From Opisthocomus hoazin (Eukaryota > Chordata > Aves > Opisthocomiformes > Opisthocomidae), in assembly GCF_030867145.1 (NCBI RefSeq), contig NC_134415.1:16532417-16596416 (forward strand): DNA of 64,000 bases, read 5' to 3'. The translations under genes and the position numbers were made by a program. This document shows positions 24,001 through 35,500 of the stretch, one piece after another (within the stretch, counting starts at the first letter, position 1; every line of letters begins with the position of its first letter). The notes under the pieces are model-generated. The model made no database searches, was not told where the DNA came from, and worked only from the letters and a program-made list of their open reading frames with translations.

Positions 24001-25626
24001 TGGTGTTTCTGGTCCTATGACGGCTCTTAAAACTGCTCATTATCACAGTATCTCAGTGGGAAGCTGTGCATTAAGGGATGTAAGTAACATTTGCTGTCTG
24101 CCATTTGTTTTCTCATGCTGGATTTGTTTCATGTGCCACGGGGTGTCTCTCTTGGGCAGTGTACTTCTTCATCTGGGAGAGGAGAGGGTTGTCTGAATAT
24201 AGTTATTACTGTGTATAAACGTATTTGGAGGATGCACACTGGAGGAAATCGCCTTGCACTTGAAGCAGAAGGTGGTGAGATTTGCAATGATTTGCAAGTT
24301 CTCTGGGGAGTTCGTTCTGCAGAGTCAGACTGGCACCCATGACAGTTCTGCGATGTGCACAGACAAGCTTAGCCTGTACTGTACAGTCTGATGCTCTCCA
24401 ACAGCCAAGTTGTTGACCACAGAACTCAAACAGACGTTCTGAGCACTTTGTTGCTTTCAGTACAAAATAAAACTGTTCCAGGTGGAGGAGGTACTACCTG
24501 TGAAAATAAAATGACAATGCTGGGCAGCAAGTGGGGCTGTGCTCTGCACTGTCTAGAGGCAGTCTGGGCTTATCCAGCTATTTGCTGTCTGGGACAGTTC
24601 TACACAGCATGAGGTTTCTGGCTCCATAACCATCTGCAATTCTTGGACTTTGTATCTGCTTAGGGCTTTTTTTCCTCTCTCTCTTTTGGTGGTTTTCTTT
24701 CCCGTCCTTACTCTGCCTGATTCTCAGAACACCAGGCAATCTTCACAGAAACAGATGCTAAATAGTCTGTAGTAACAGTAGAGGAGCACCTGGATCACTG
24801 TATTTTAACGCTTGTATTTTCAAATAAATTGTCTTGTATATATTTTAGTAAATGGCAATGGAAACAGAGGTGACATGATAAATCAAATTAAAAAATCAAA
24901 CTCTGCATCAGTATTTCAGACATGGACTCTGACACCTAAAATGAAGAGTTGCTTTGGTCTGCTTCAACTTGTGTAGTCTAGCTATTGAAGAGGGGCAGAA
25001 AATCAGACTACAATTATTTCCTCTTGCCCTTTGAGGTTCACAGCCAAGAAGACTTTGAACAACACTCGTAGTTAAGCCTGTGATTTGAAGACACAGTTTG
25101 CAGATGAATGTGGGCTATTTTAGAAGGATTTTTCATTCTGTCATTTCTGCAGGTTGGCTCACGGGGCCAGAAATATGGCCCCACCTGCGCCAGTTTGCTT
25201 CCTTTGGGGTGGCTTCTGCTAGCAGTCGCGATGGTCTGGGGCAGCCATTGTTCCACCAGAATGAGGAGTGTAACCAGAGAGCCCTGGAGAGGGCTGCGTT
25301 GGCAGTGGGATACACAGCATCCCTCTGCTTTGCTTCCCATGCAAGCCAGAAGAACCTGACTCATAACTTTTTGTACAGTTATTGACTCAAATCTGTCCCT
25401 GGTGTTATCTCTGTTATGACTTAATAGTCTGTGTTTGGCTCATTAACATTTTAATGACATTCTTCTTGAAGAGAGAAATGCTTTGTGGAAATTGCAGATT
25501 TATGGTGTTTCTAGGAAGATAAGTTTATTTCTAGCTAATACGAACCACAGCTCACTGGGACTAAAGTAATGCAGCCTGTGTTACAAGTGTGATTAGTTTT
25601 ATATCCTATTTTCTTTCCCCCCTCAG

Positions 25627-25749
25627 AGGACTATGCCCAGCTGTGCAACATTCCTGTTCCAGGATCTCGACGGCCATATGGACAAGACGCTTTGGTTGAC
25701 TTCGAGGAGCACTACACTCCAGAAACTAATCCTTACTTCATGGAAGACC
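25627..25749 (+). CDS. LTBP1: LTBP1 exon: end of fourth 8-Cys domain and spacer
   Basis: This 123-nt exon encodes 41 residues, phase 1 at both ends. It begins E-D-Y-A-Q-L-C-N-I-P, giving the eighth cysteine of the fourth TB domain. It continues through the basic stretch PGSRRPYGQDALVDF and an acidic/aromatic spacer that ends in PYFMED. No cysteine follows in the exon. The donor is GTAAGC at 25,750; the split arginine codon (C|GT) is completed by the next exon. The acceptor is a long pyrimidine tract (TTTCTTTCCCCCCTCAG) ending at 25,626. It aligns closely with the same segment of mammalian LTBP1 as I remember it. Confidence 0.96.
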
Positions 25750-26440
25750 GTAAGCAAGTTTCTCTGTTATGTAAAGTACTTGAAATGAGGGTTGTAACTT
25801 GGATTATTTCCCCGTAGCTGGCTTCATTCTTCTGTTTGCTTCTGAGTAATGTGGCCTATTTATGTTTTAGTTATTCCTATGACACTAGCTTTCAGTCAGG
25901 TGTTCTGGTTCAAGAGCCAGTGTTGTATAAGAGTCCAATTAGGCTCAGAGTACAATATTAATTTTGAATATAGTGAAATAGTTTGTGCCAAGTGTACTAA
26001 ATTTGTATTTACCAACAGATTTACAGCTAAATGACAAAAGGATTGCCAGTTTTCCTTCACACAAATTAATTTTCCTTTGGAGCATGGGAGAGATTTCTTT
26101 GGATTACATTTAGTTTAAAAGGAAAAAAAAAAAAATCCCTTCACGCCAGCTTTCCATGATTTTCCAGCAGAATTTATATGGAGGAAATGGGGAGTATGCA
26201 GGTCGTTCTCGTTCAACAGAGAAAATGTGCAGCACCATATGGTCAGAGAGTATGCATGCATAGCCTTCAGGCTAGATGGAACGGCCTGCCAAGCAGGGCA
26301 TGAGGGATTGCATACAGCATCTCGGTTGTACTTGAGGAATATCGGGGTCGTTTACAGGTCTGGCCTTGCTCACCTTTAAGGCTTGGGGGAGAGGAATGCC
26401 TACAGATCTCAGCATCTTCCTCAAAATCAGCCACCCTGTA

Positions 26441-26445
26441 CAGGT
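26441..26445. repeat. Left copy of target-site duplication of the solo LTR
   Basis: The five bases CAGGT stand directly before the LTR and recur directly after it at 26,855-26,859. A 5-bp duplication is what ERVL-class integrases leave. Confidence 0.8.
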
Positions 26446-26854
26446 TGTCCTGGGTTTGGCCAGGACAGGGTTAATTTTCACCGGAATCCAGGAAGGGGCA
26501 CAGCCGGGTGGGCTGACCCAACCCCAACCTGGCCAAACAGAGCCAGGTATTCCATACCATGTGCCGTCATGCTGGGTTCCGGAGGGGGGCGGCGCAGCAG
26601 GAACTCACTCGCGGCTGGGGAGCGCGTGGCGCCGGTCCTATCCGGGAGAGAGGGTCTGTTCTGCGAGTCTGTGTCGTATTTTCTCCTTATCTGTATCCTT
26701 GGTGTTACTGTTCCCTCTGTTTGCTGTTCTGTTAAACTGCCCTTATCCTGACCCACCGATTTCTGCCTGTTTCTTTTCATTCTCCTCCGCACCCTGGCGG
26801 GGGGAGGGGTGGCCGCGTGGCGCTTTTGTTGCCAGTGCAGCCGAAACCAAAACA
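26446..26854 (+). mobile_element. Solo LTR of an endogenous retrovirus, ERVL-like
   Basis: This 409-bp element starts TGTCCTGGGTTTGGCCAGG and ends in CCAAAACA, so it has the TG...CA termini of an LTR. It is flanked by a perfect 5-bp duplication (CAGGT). The opening '...GACAGGGTTAATTTTC' and the closing '...GGGGGGAGGGGTGGCC...GTGGCG' followed by an A-rich end match a widespread neoavian LTR type I know from finch and other bird genomes. There is no second LTR and no viral gene near it, so the internal part was lost by LTR-LTR recombination. It lies sense to LTBP1 and is locally GC-rich (about 26,500-26,660 and 26,780-26,830), unlike the surrounding intron. The exact family name is not certain. 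Confidence 0.9.
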
Positions 26855-26859
26855 CAGGT
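26855..26859. repeat. Right copy of target-site duplication of the solo LTR
   Basis: CAGGT directly follows the terminal CA of the LTR and is identical to the five bases before it. Confidence 0.8.
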
Positions 26860-27859
26860 CCAGTGTATTTTGTCACAGTTTTAGAGAAGAAAACTGGAGG
26901 TATCAGAAGGAACTGGTAACTTCCCATGCTTTATACATATGGCCTACAAGTTGCTCTTTACCAAAGTGCTTCTCCTGTAAAAGGAGTTATTTTTAAAGTA
27001 ATAGTAATAGGTCAAAACAGGGTGGGAGGGTTGCAGCACACTGTTAGGCAGGTGATCCGCATTTCTTGCGCACATTGCACTTTATACATTTATACAGAAC
27101 TACACAAATCAGGTTAATGAGTTCAAATCTATTTAGCATCTAAATGACCTTCTAGCTCTACACAGAATTGTAAAATGTCTTCTTTATATCCAGATGATTC
27201 TACTTAAGCAGTACTGAGTGTTGATGTTTAATTGAAATGTCACACAGATGAAAACTACTAAACACAATGAAGAGCCCGGAAGGATGACTGGGTAACCAAT
27301 GTGATAGATAAAATACTGAGTGGGAAAGAAGCAATTCGCAAGTTATAAGCAGTGGTGAATAAATATGATAAAATTGTGGACAGTTTTGAATCCATAGCCG
27401 AGTCCACCGTCTTAGGGACAGAGGCTTAAGAGCTCATGTCTCTTGCTCCCATCCTGTCACTGAATCAGATACAGTGGCAAGCAAATGCATAAGAAGCTCC
27501 CAAAGACCCAGCTGTTTAACTGTCCTCATCAGAGGCGTATTCCCTGGCACGTACAGTTGCCACATCTGTAGGGCATCAAAGACTTCAAGGTCACAATCCC
27601 ACTGCAGTGTGTATGAGGAATACAACAATACCTCCCAGTCCTTGTCAGGGCCATGTACTTCAATGTAATATTTGTCCCCTGTCTGTAATCAACTTCTATA
27701 GAACCATTAGAATTGCAACTTGCACCCCATCCAGCTGTTTTGAAGTAGAATATTTTGTGAAGTAGAACGTGCTGTGAGTGATAAATATTTTGGGTTTAGC
27801 TAATTAAAATTACAACATACGTAACGTATTTATTTGAGAGAGGGAGAGAAAAAATATGT

Positions 27860-28232
27860 ATCACAGAATCACAGAATAGTAGGGTTTGGAAGGGACCTCT
27901 GTGGGTCATCTAGTCCAACCCCCCTGCCGAAGCAGGGTCACCTACAGCAGGCTGCACAGGACTACGTCCAGGCAGGTCTTGAGTATCTCCAGAGAAGGAG
28001 ACTCCACAACCTCCCTGGGCAGCCTGTTCCAGTGCTCCGTCACCCTCAGAGGGAAGAAGTTCTTCCTCATGTTCAGACGGAACTTCCTGTGCCTCAGTTT
28101 GTGCCCATTGCCCCTTGTCCTGTCGCTGGGCACCACTGAAAAGAGCTTGGCCCCATCCTCCTGACACCCACCCTTGAGATATTTATAAGCATTTATTAGG
28201 TCCCCTCGCAGCCTTCTCTTCTTCAGGCTGAA
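27860..28232 (-). mobile_element. CR1 LINE 3' end, short copy
   Basis: On the minus strand the element runs from 'TTCAGCCTGAAGAAGAGAAG' through the end of ORF2 ([26 protein letters not shown] is visible in one frame). It continues through '...GGTTGGACTAGATGACC...GTCCC' to the tail TTCTGTGATTCTGTGAT at 27,860. It is about 370 bp, a strongly 5'-truncated copy. By eye it is about 97 percent identical to the copy at 53,967-54,363 and clearly of a different, younger-looking subfamily than the 22.8 kb copy (tail GTGAT versus ATGAT). Confidence 0.95.
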
Positions 28233-30121
28233 AATATATATGTGTGTACATGTGTCTATGTACCTGCATATATATGCACTTACATACTATATGTCAAATA
28301 AATTATGCATTTTCTTTATTTAAAAAAAAAAATCTATGTATTGTGGGGGCACCTTTCCGTTTCTTCCACTGTTTTCTAAACTAGCCAAGATCTTCACTTT
28401 AAAGGACCCTCATGAGCACTCTGCAAGCTCTATTGGAGGACTTGAGAACATAATGAAACTTGGTCAAGTTTCTGACTACATTGTTCCCACGCATCATGAC
28501 AGTCTGCTCAGTATCCTCTCTACTGTTGCACTGAGATGTGATTTACTAGGTTCATGGCAGAGATTGTAAGGTTTCCTGCTTAATGTACACTTGTATACAT
28601 CCTATGTATTACGCATGTTCTTGAGATGTGGCATATGTCAGCATTATGCGTTCAGCGTGTCCAGAATTTATTCAGCGTATGACTGACCAGCATGATCCTT
28701 ACTAAGAATCCCACCATGACAGAGAAAATCCAGGAGAGAAACAATGTATGTAATCAAAGGGAGGGGGAGTGAAAATGACAGTACAGAAGTTAAATGGAGG
28801 ATGATACAGAAAGGGCAGAGTAGGAAAGGCAAAGCAGGACAAGAGAAAAGAGGGACTCAAAAACCAAGACATGATGGAGTCAATATAAAAAGACAGGAGA
28901 ACAAGCACAAAGAAAGGGAGAAATTCATATTCCTAGGTAGCTTTGCAAATCTACATATCACAACTGTTGCAACAATATATATCAGTAAACAGGTTTTAGA
29001 TAAACCAGTGGTTTGTTTGTGGAGACACTATATTAATTATATGTCAGGAGCAGATGAGGAGATGCATCCTACTCTATTCCACTCCAGCTCCAATTTCCCC
29101 TCCATTTCTGTGTGATGTATTCATTATGCTGCTAAACCTACTACTCTCAAATGTTCTCAACTTTTTCCTCAAAAGTCTTTCTGATGCGACGGGCTGCCAT
29201 CTGCAGTCCTGTTACATCACTGCTCCATGAATAGAAAACTAGTGAAAAACTTGTGCAGGACTAAGAGGAGCGATTCAGTTCTAGAGAGAATCTCTGAACC
29301 TGTATAAGTGTCAAATAATTTTTTAAGTATAAATCCTTCCTTATACATAAAAGTAGAACTGTTAAAAAAGCCCTAAGACAGGGAGCACAAAAGGCATTGT
29401 ACAAACCACTGAATACAGAGACAGCTCTTCAGCCTTGACTACTCACCATCTAGAAGTATGACAAGGCGCAATTGGTAGATTTAGGTATTTGTATTGGCAC
29501 CAGTTGCTGAAGTACCAGCGAAAGGGTTGTTAACCAAAACCACAACAGGAAAGCAGTCTCTTGATTTCTTTTTACTTTGCTTAAAGCAGTTGAGATTAAT
29601 ATCATTTTACAAGTATATTTTCTTCTAGATAAATTAGAATGCATCTCTTCCCCACACACACACACACCTTATTTTTCTAGAATACTGTTTTAGGGAACTT
29701 TTACCCCAAACAGCACTACCACTTCTTACCTTAGTTTCCATAAAGGTTGATACACATAACAATTCAAATCAAAGGTGTTATTTAAAAAAAAAATTATCCT
29801 TTAAAAAAATAACATTGTCAAATTATGCCATTTCCATTACAAAAAAAAAAAAAATCACAGATTTTTAACATGAATTAAAAACTTAAGAGTTCACGAAGTT
29901 ACTCAGTTTTCTTGAAAACATATCTTGAAACATATCACAGCACTTTCCTAGTGCATTTAAAACTCCAGATGGTGCAGATCTGCTAAAGCTGACCTATTTT
30001 CTGCAAAGTCAAGTCACATTCCAGTAAACTTCTGAGAGAATTTCAGACTCTCACTGTAGATTTGAGTATACTGATTCAACAGCTTCGTAACTTACCTGTT
30101 TGCAATTCTTTCTCCACCCAG

Positions 30122-30271
30122 GTTTTCTGAACAGCTTTGAGGAGTTACAAGCAGAGGAGTGTGGTATTCTGAATGGATGTGAAAATGGCCGATGTGTAAG
30201 AGTCCAGGAAGGCTACACCTGTGACTGCTTTGACGGTTATCACCTGGACATGGCCAAAATGACTTGTGTTG
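30122..30271 (+). CDS. LTBP1: LTBP1 exon: non-calcium-binding EGF module
   Basis: This 150-nt exon encodes 50 residues, phase 1 at both ends. The first bases complete the split arginine codon ([10 protein letters not shown]), then an EGF module follows with cysteines in EEC, NGC, GRC, YTC, DC and MTC. The start is Q-A-E-E-C instead of D-x-D/N-E-C, and the position after the third cysteine is V-R-V instead of x-N/D-x. It therefore lacks both the calcium-ligand signature and the beta-hydroxylation site. The same is true of human LTBP1 as I remember it, so this is a conserved property and not decay. The acceptor is CCACCCAG ending at 30,121 and the donor GTGAGG begins at 30,272. Confidence 0.97.
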
Positions 30272-31511
30272 GTGAGGAGAGACTATTACTTCATATTCTT
30301 CTGTTTGTCAGACAGCTTAGTCACTTGACCTAAGGAGGGGCTGGAACAAAGGGCTTAGAGAAGATCACCTGAATTGTATGAAATTGTATGCCAACCTTGG
30401 TTTATTGCAAAGGCCAGTAAATATTGTTACAGAAATAACTATGTTGGTGTTCCTCAATTCATCTTGGTCACTACAGCTGTGTTCAGTTAAGAGCCTAGAA
30501 ATGAACAGACACACATTTGTGTAATGAAGCTTAAACTTGTGTCAATAATTTAACACTAATATATGGAACACATGTTTTTAAAAGGCTTCAGTGAGCTAAG
30601 AGGATGGAACTAGGTCCAGAGTAGAAGAGTAATTTTAGGAGCAGACTTTTAGAGTGGTTGAATCACCTAAATATGCAGATAACCACTTTGTGGGGTTTAG
30701 CCCCTGCTTCTCACCAATTTCAACAGTCAGACCCAACTATTCCTCTCGCTCTCAAACTAGTAAATCTGCACAACTACTAGCCAGGACATCTAATGACTAC
30801 GTCTTCAATTAAAACAACAAAACATGGGAACGTCAAGTGTCAGTGAGAAGATGAAACAAACCAACACCCCTCGGTGTAGAAGCCATGCATGGGTATTTCG
30901 GTTTAAGGTCCGTTCTAATCTTGCTTAGCATTACGCTTTGTAACCCACGGCTGAGGTCTCCCAGCTGTATCATGATAAGCTACCTACATGCCTTGTAACC
31001 TTTAGGACTAAATGGCAAGCTGGCCTCCTTAGCGAGGAAAGATGTAGCTCCTGTGTATTTCGGGCCAATGCTGCACAATACTGAGCGCAGGTAGTTTGCT
31101 GTTCACAACTATTTAGTTGACAACACCAACAGCTCCTAAAGTATTTGATTTTTTAAAATACAGGTATTATACTAATAACTTGGAGCTTCTTTCTTACAAG
31201 CCCCTTTTCAGTCATCAGATAACCTCTAAGTGGTTATTAATTTTTTGTTTTGCAGCTTAGGCTGAATTTGGACTTGGTAATCTAACAGTTTAAGGCCATT
31301 TAATACACTATTGATTTCCTATGATAACTTCTGCCTTTTCCCAACTCATCTGTTACAGCTTTTGACCCAGCCTAATTCTACCTGATCTGAACTGAAAATG
31401 AAGTTCGCAGTGTGTTCACACAGCATGTTATGCTCCTGACAATGATGGAAATAAATGAGTTTACCTACACACCAGACTTAAGTACATGTCTTTTTATGTC
31501 ACCTTTTGCAG
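30272..31511 (+). other. LTBP1: LTBP1 last intron
   Basis: A 1.2 kb GT-AG intron before the terminal exon, ending TTTTGCAG at 31,511. No repeat or exon signature was recognised in it. Confidence 0.8.
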
Positions 31512-31681
31512 ATGTGAATGAGTGCAACGAGCTGAACAACAGGATGTCTCTCTGCAAGAATGCCAAGTGCATTAACACAGAAGGTTCGTACAAGTGTTTG
31601 TGTCTCCCAGGGTACGTACCTTCAGACAAACCAAACTACTGCACACCACTGAACTCAGAACTAGACAGTGAACTGGAGTAG
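31512..31681 (+). CDS. LTBP1: LTBP1 terminal coding exon: last cbEGF, C-terminal tail and stop
   Basis: The coding part is 170 nt and encodes 56 residues with the split first codon, then TAG at 31,679-31,681. It holds the last cbEGF: D-V-N-E-C start, cysteines in NEC, SLC, AKC, YKC, LC and NYC, and C-I-N-T-E-G-S-Y-K-C-L-C fitting the calcium and beta-hydroxylation consensus. After the sixth cysteine the tail is TPLNSELDSELE, acidic and shorter than the human tail I recall (which has a few extra residues before the final acidic cluster). This module, with the preceding TB-EGF pair, forms the C-terminal region that associates with fibrillin. The stop and the acidic end agree with the family. 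Confidence 0.97.
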
Positions 31682-32530
31682 AGGAAAATCTCCACATCCT
31701 AAGCCCATATACTCTGCACTGTATAAAGAAAAGGAAGAAAAGTATTTAACTTGAGAAGAGAAGGCACCGGAGTAGCAAACGTAAGGGGAGAAAAGCATTA
31801 AAATGTGTCAAAGGTGAGACATGATGGGCTGATTGTATATCAGCTTCACTGAAGTGACAGACCAAATGGACACATTACTCTGTATGAAAGAAATGATCAA
31901 GTATATAGTGTGTTCATAAGAAAAAAAAAATCTTTGAAAATAAGCAAAAACAGTGCTGTTACTTTAAACAGAAGAGCTTTGGTGTTTTGGTTGTTTTTTT
32001 TTTACTATTGCTTGATTAATTTGGCATTTAAATAGTGATGGAAATATATTACTATGTCATTTTTTGATTGTTCAGTTCCTTGCCTACTGTTTCTTTTCAG
32101 ATCTTTTTTCTGATCAGTACAAATTCTATGATACAGATATTCTTAGGCCATTTTATAAGAACTGTTACACAGGGTAATGCTCCTCCTTCTCTGGAACATT
32201 GGTCAGTGACTTGTTTTTAATTTGCTAGTTGTCTGCCCTGTGGAGCAGGCACCATTTGTTTTCAAATGTTTATATACCTTGGCGAAAAGTCCTTATATTC
32301 ATTTTGTATTCTGTATGGTTGTTACTGCACTTAAAGTCTTTAGAACCTTTCTTGCCAAGTTCAAAGCTGCTAGTGGACAACATTGGATTCCTTTTGTACA
32401 TTAAAACAAAAGATTTTAGCTCATGTCTGTATTGTAATGTGTAAATTGAACACAAGAGAGATCTTGTATGATTACCCTAACATATTAAAGCTGTATATTA
32501 AAACACAATAAAATTACCTTTTTTTTTAGA
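31682..32530 (+). other. LTBP1: LTBP1 3' UTR
   Basis: About 850 nt from the stop codon to the inferred cleavage site. It is AT-rich with several ATTTA-like and long T/A runs (for example 31,920-31,930 and 31,995-32,004), which could bear on mRNA stability. The open frames in it are chance frames. The end is set by the polyadenylation signal at 32,507-32,512 and the following T-rich stretch, so the last base is uncertain by 10-20 nt. Confidence 0.8.
32507..32512 (+). terminator. LTBP1: Polyadenylation signal AATAAA for LTBP1
   Basis: Canonical AATAAA, followed within 10 nt by a T-run (about 32,519-32,528). A variant ATTAAA lies 23 nt upstream at 32,484-32,489. I saw no other canonical hexamer between the stop codon and this site, so this is the most likely end of the transcript. 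Confidence 0.8.
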
Positions 32531-35500
32531 AAAAAGCTGTTTACTAATTGTAGGCATTTTTTTTTTCTTTTATTGGTGTTTATGTTATAAGAATCAACCC
32601 CTCAGGTGTTTACAGTACTAGAATTAACTTACATTACAATAGTTGTAGGGAGTTGTCTGGCTGGTTTTTCCTTCTCATGCTGTTTTAATAAGACCAGAAT
32701 CTGAAATAGTTGATGCCTGAACTTAGGCTTCCAGAGGGAAGATTTCAAACACAGACCTACAGAAACTGTTTGACTTGGAAGCTGACTCCCATGGAATTTT
32801 TCTTCTTTCTTGGTTTAGGCGTGTTTCCCACTAAATCCGCAAAGAAGGCTCTTCAGTATGATGGCCCAGTTTTCAGAAAATACTGAAGAGAAGGGGGAGA
32901 ATTTCCTTTTCTTGATGAACTGTACCTTCCCATCAGCTCTATTTTTCAGTGGAAGGAGAGAAAGATTAGGAGACTGACAGATGTTTCACTTTGACATTCT
33001 CCAGAGTGAGAGAGTTTGCTTTGGAAATCCCGAAACGGGTCCTTTTGATATTTTCCAAATGAAACATTTTTGCTGTGTCTTTTAGACCTGCCCTGTATTA
33101 AAAGGAAAGGGATAACATTAGACTTTAAAAAATTGGGTCAAATTGAGTCCAATTGTCCAAAAATTAGATATTTTCCAACATTTAGGTCAGCCACTGAACC
33201 AAAAATATCAGAAGTTGTATTCGTTTCAGTACTGCGCATTCAGTCGATCTCATTAAAGCCCATGTGCCTGTTTACGTGCAGAAGCATCTGTCTTTCCCAG
33301 GGCCCCTCCCCTCTCTCTGCTGGAATTTGACACTAGAACCAGTGAAGATATTGTACGTTTACGATCTGGTGGTATCTTAAAATGCAAGAAAAAGTGCTGA
33401 ATAAAACTGTGAGGGGAAGGGTCTTTAAGGAAAAGACTCTGTAAAGTGCCCAACTCCCTTGACTTTTCTAGAATTAAGCAAGGGGGAGGGGCCTTTTGCT
33501 TAGTCAAAGGAGGTAGATTACAAACACTACAGCTGGTCTATAATTAAAAAAGATAATAATTAATTCTTGCTTACTTGCTGTGGTTGAGGAGGAAGGAAGG
33601 TCTGGCCTTACTAGGGAGCTCCGTAACTAATGAGCTCTTAGTTGTCCTGCTTAAGGTTAATCCTACGATCTTAAAAAACAAAGTCACAGTTACAACCTTT
33701 CATTGCATTCAAGATGAACTCTGGTTTGCTTTCAGCTGTCATGCAAATTCATAGACAAGACAGTGCTCCCCCCACTCCCACCTCCAGACGGCCTCCTCCT
33801 GCTTCAGAAACTGGCGGTGTTCACCTCTGAAAGACAGCGTAGGCCCCAAAGCTGCCATTGCAATCAGCACCACAGCCTCAGATTTTTGGCATCCCAGTAC
33901 TCCTTCAATTCTTCCCCAGCTAGGAGTTAAAATGGCAGTACAAGTCTCCGCTTTTCCTGGGAGTACACCAGTATGATAGCTGAGGAAATAACACTCAAAC
34001 TTCAGAACCCTTAGAAGTCTTCGCTCGGGGGCAAGCACTGCACTGAACATGTAATTCTGAGCCACAAGATTGGCTCCGTGCTGATTTATTACATCTTTTT
34101 AAAACAACAAGTTTAGAATAGCCTGGGACTTTGCCATTCTCAGACAACATACACTCTGACCTCCTTACTTTGCGTTATTTCAGACAAAAAACCCAACCCA
34201 AACGCAAGCTGTTCCATGAGCAACAAATGAAGACCAAATTCCTATAACCTTTGCTTGTAACCCTCTCCTCAGCAGACTAACTCCATCTAGTTCCATCTCC
34301 TTGTATCTCTGCCACTCTCAACAAACACAGGCAGCATCTGCCTACAGCTGTGGGTGCCAGGACAGGGTGACAGATGCACATGCATTGACACAACTGCTGC
34401 CAAACCAGATGTTGTCCACGCTCTCAGCAGGGAGAGTTAGTTGGGTCGCTTGTCTCTAGCTGTTTATCAAACTTCACAGACCTCAGGCCTTTTCATCTCG
34501 TTTGCCTTGCACACATAGTTGAAGTTGGTCATGGGATTAAAAGCTACCAGTAGGTTCAGAGAGATGGCATGCACTGGCTCTGGTTCCACAGGAAAAAACC
34601 ACCCAGCAAACCTGAGCCTAAGCAGCCTCTTAGCCTATCGATTTCTGTTACCAGCAATTCACAAAAGAGGTTTTGGTGCGTCCAGCCACTTTCCACCTCC
34701 CCTGACCAATTCAAGAGGGCAGCAGTTGACCCAAGCCCTGAACGAAGCTTGAAAACATTCTTCTGGTTCAATAGCCACGTCCTTATCACAGCCGCGCTCT
34801 TCTATTACAGATATTGTATAAGCAAGCAACTTAGTTTGTGCATGCTTCTGCCTTTCCCTTTTGCCTCTTCTTACCTCTGATATGCCTTAAAACACACACA
34901 GGGAGCCAAAAGCAGACCAAACAGCCTAAACTCCACTTGCATCCCAGTGCTTAGCATTCCACATTGCCTGGCTCCAGGCCTCCACAAACGCTTTAACAAA
35001 GGAACCACAATTGAAGGAATTCGGTGAAATTCAGCCCATCTGACCTCAGCCTCTGGAGCCCACCTACTTTGCCCCAGTGCAGCAAGACTGTTTCTGTCGT
35101 TTCACCTGAAAAGCTGCAGGGCTTAGGAATACAATTTTGATTCATAGTTAAACAAACATTTTCTTAACATCATTAAGACGAGGGATTGGACACCATGGAT
35201 GTAGCCATTTACTTGTTACAAGAGCTGCGGTTTAGGTGAGAGCACTCAAAATACAGAAACCACCACATACAATTCCATGATTCAAGTTTCTGAGTGCAGC
35301 AGAGTCTGGAACCGATTACAATTTATACCAAATGGCACCAATACTTTTTACATCCATATGGACCCTTTAAAAAAAGAAAAAAAAGAATTCATCCCTTTTC
35401 AGCCAGCCATTTCCTTGCTACAAAAAATAAAATTGCTGACATGGTAGAACTGAATTCTGCTAGTTCCCTGAAAATGCTGCTGCGTTAATGAGAATGAAGT

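Larger units (their letters stand above)
14133..25626 (+). other. LTBP1: LTBP1 intron (largest complete intron in the window)
   Basis: An 11.5 kb GT-AG intron that interrupts the fourth 8-Cys domain between cysteines 7 and 8. It carries a decayed CR1/L3-like element (about 15,890-16,230), a tRNA-like segment (about 16,708-16,772) and a 1.1 kb minus-strand CR1 (22,856-24,000). A homopolymer G run is at about 21,567-21,574. Short protein-like minus-strand frames at 19,420-20,516 are discussed as a finding. I recognise no exon in it. Confidence 0.75.
25750..30121 (+). other. LTBP1: LTBP1 intron
   Basis: A 4.4 kb GT-AG intron. It contains the solo LTR at 26,446-26,854 and the short minus-strand CR1 at 27,860-28,232. 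A TG/TA-rich low-complexity patch is at 28,233-28,295, a (CA)n run at about 29,651-29,667, and several A runs are present (about 26,120-26,134 and 29,840-29,854). No exon is recognised besides these. Confidence 0.78.

Noticed and set aside
26366..26927. Open frames of 122 to 172 residues on both strands
   Set aside because: They fall on the GC-rich solo LTR, where stops are rare; LTRs do not encode protein and the peptides match nothing I know.
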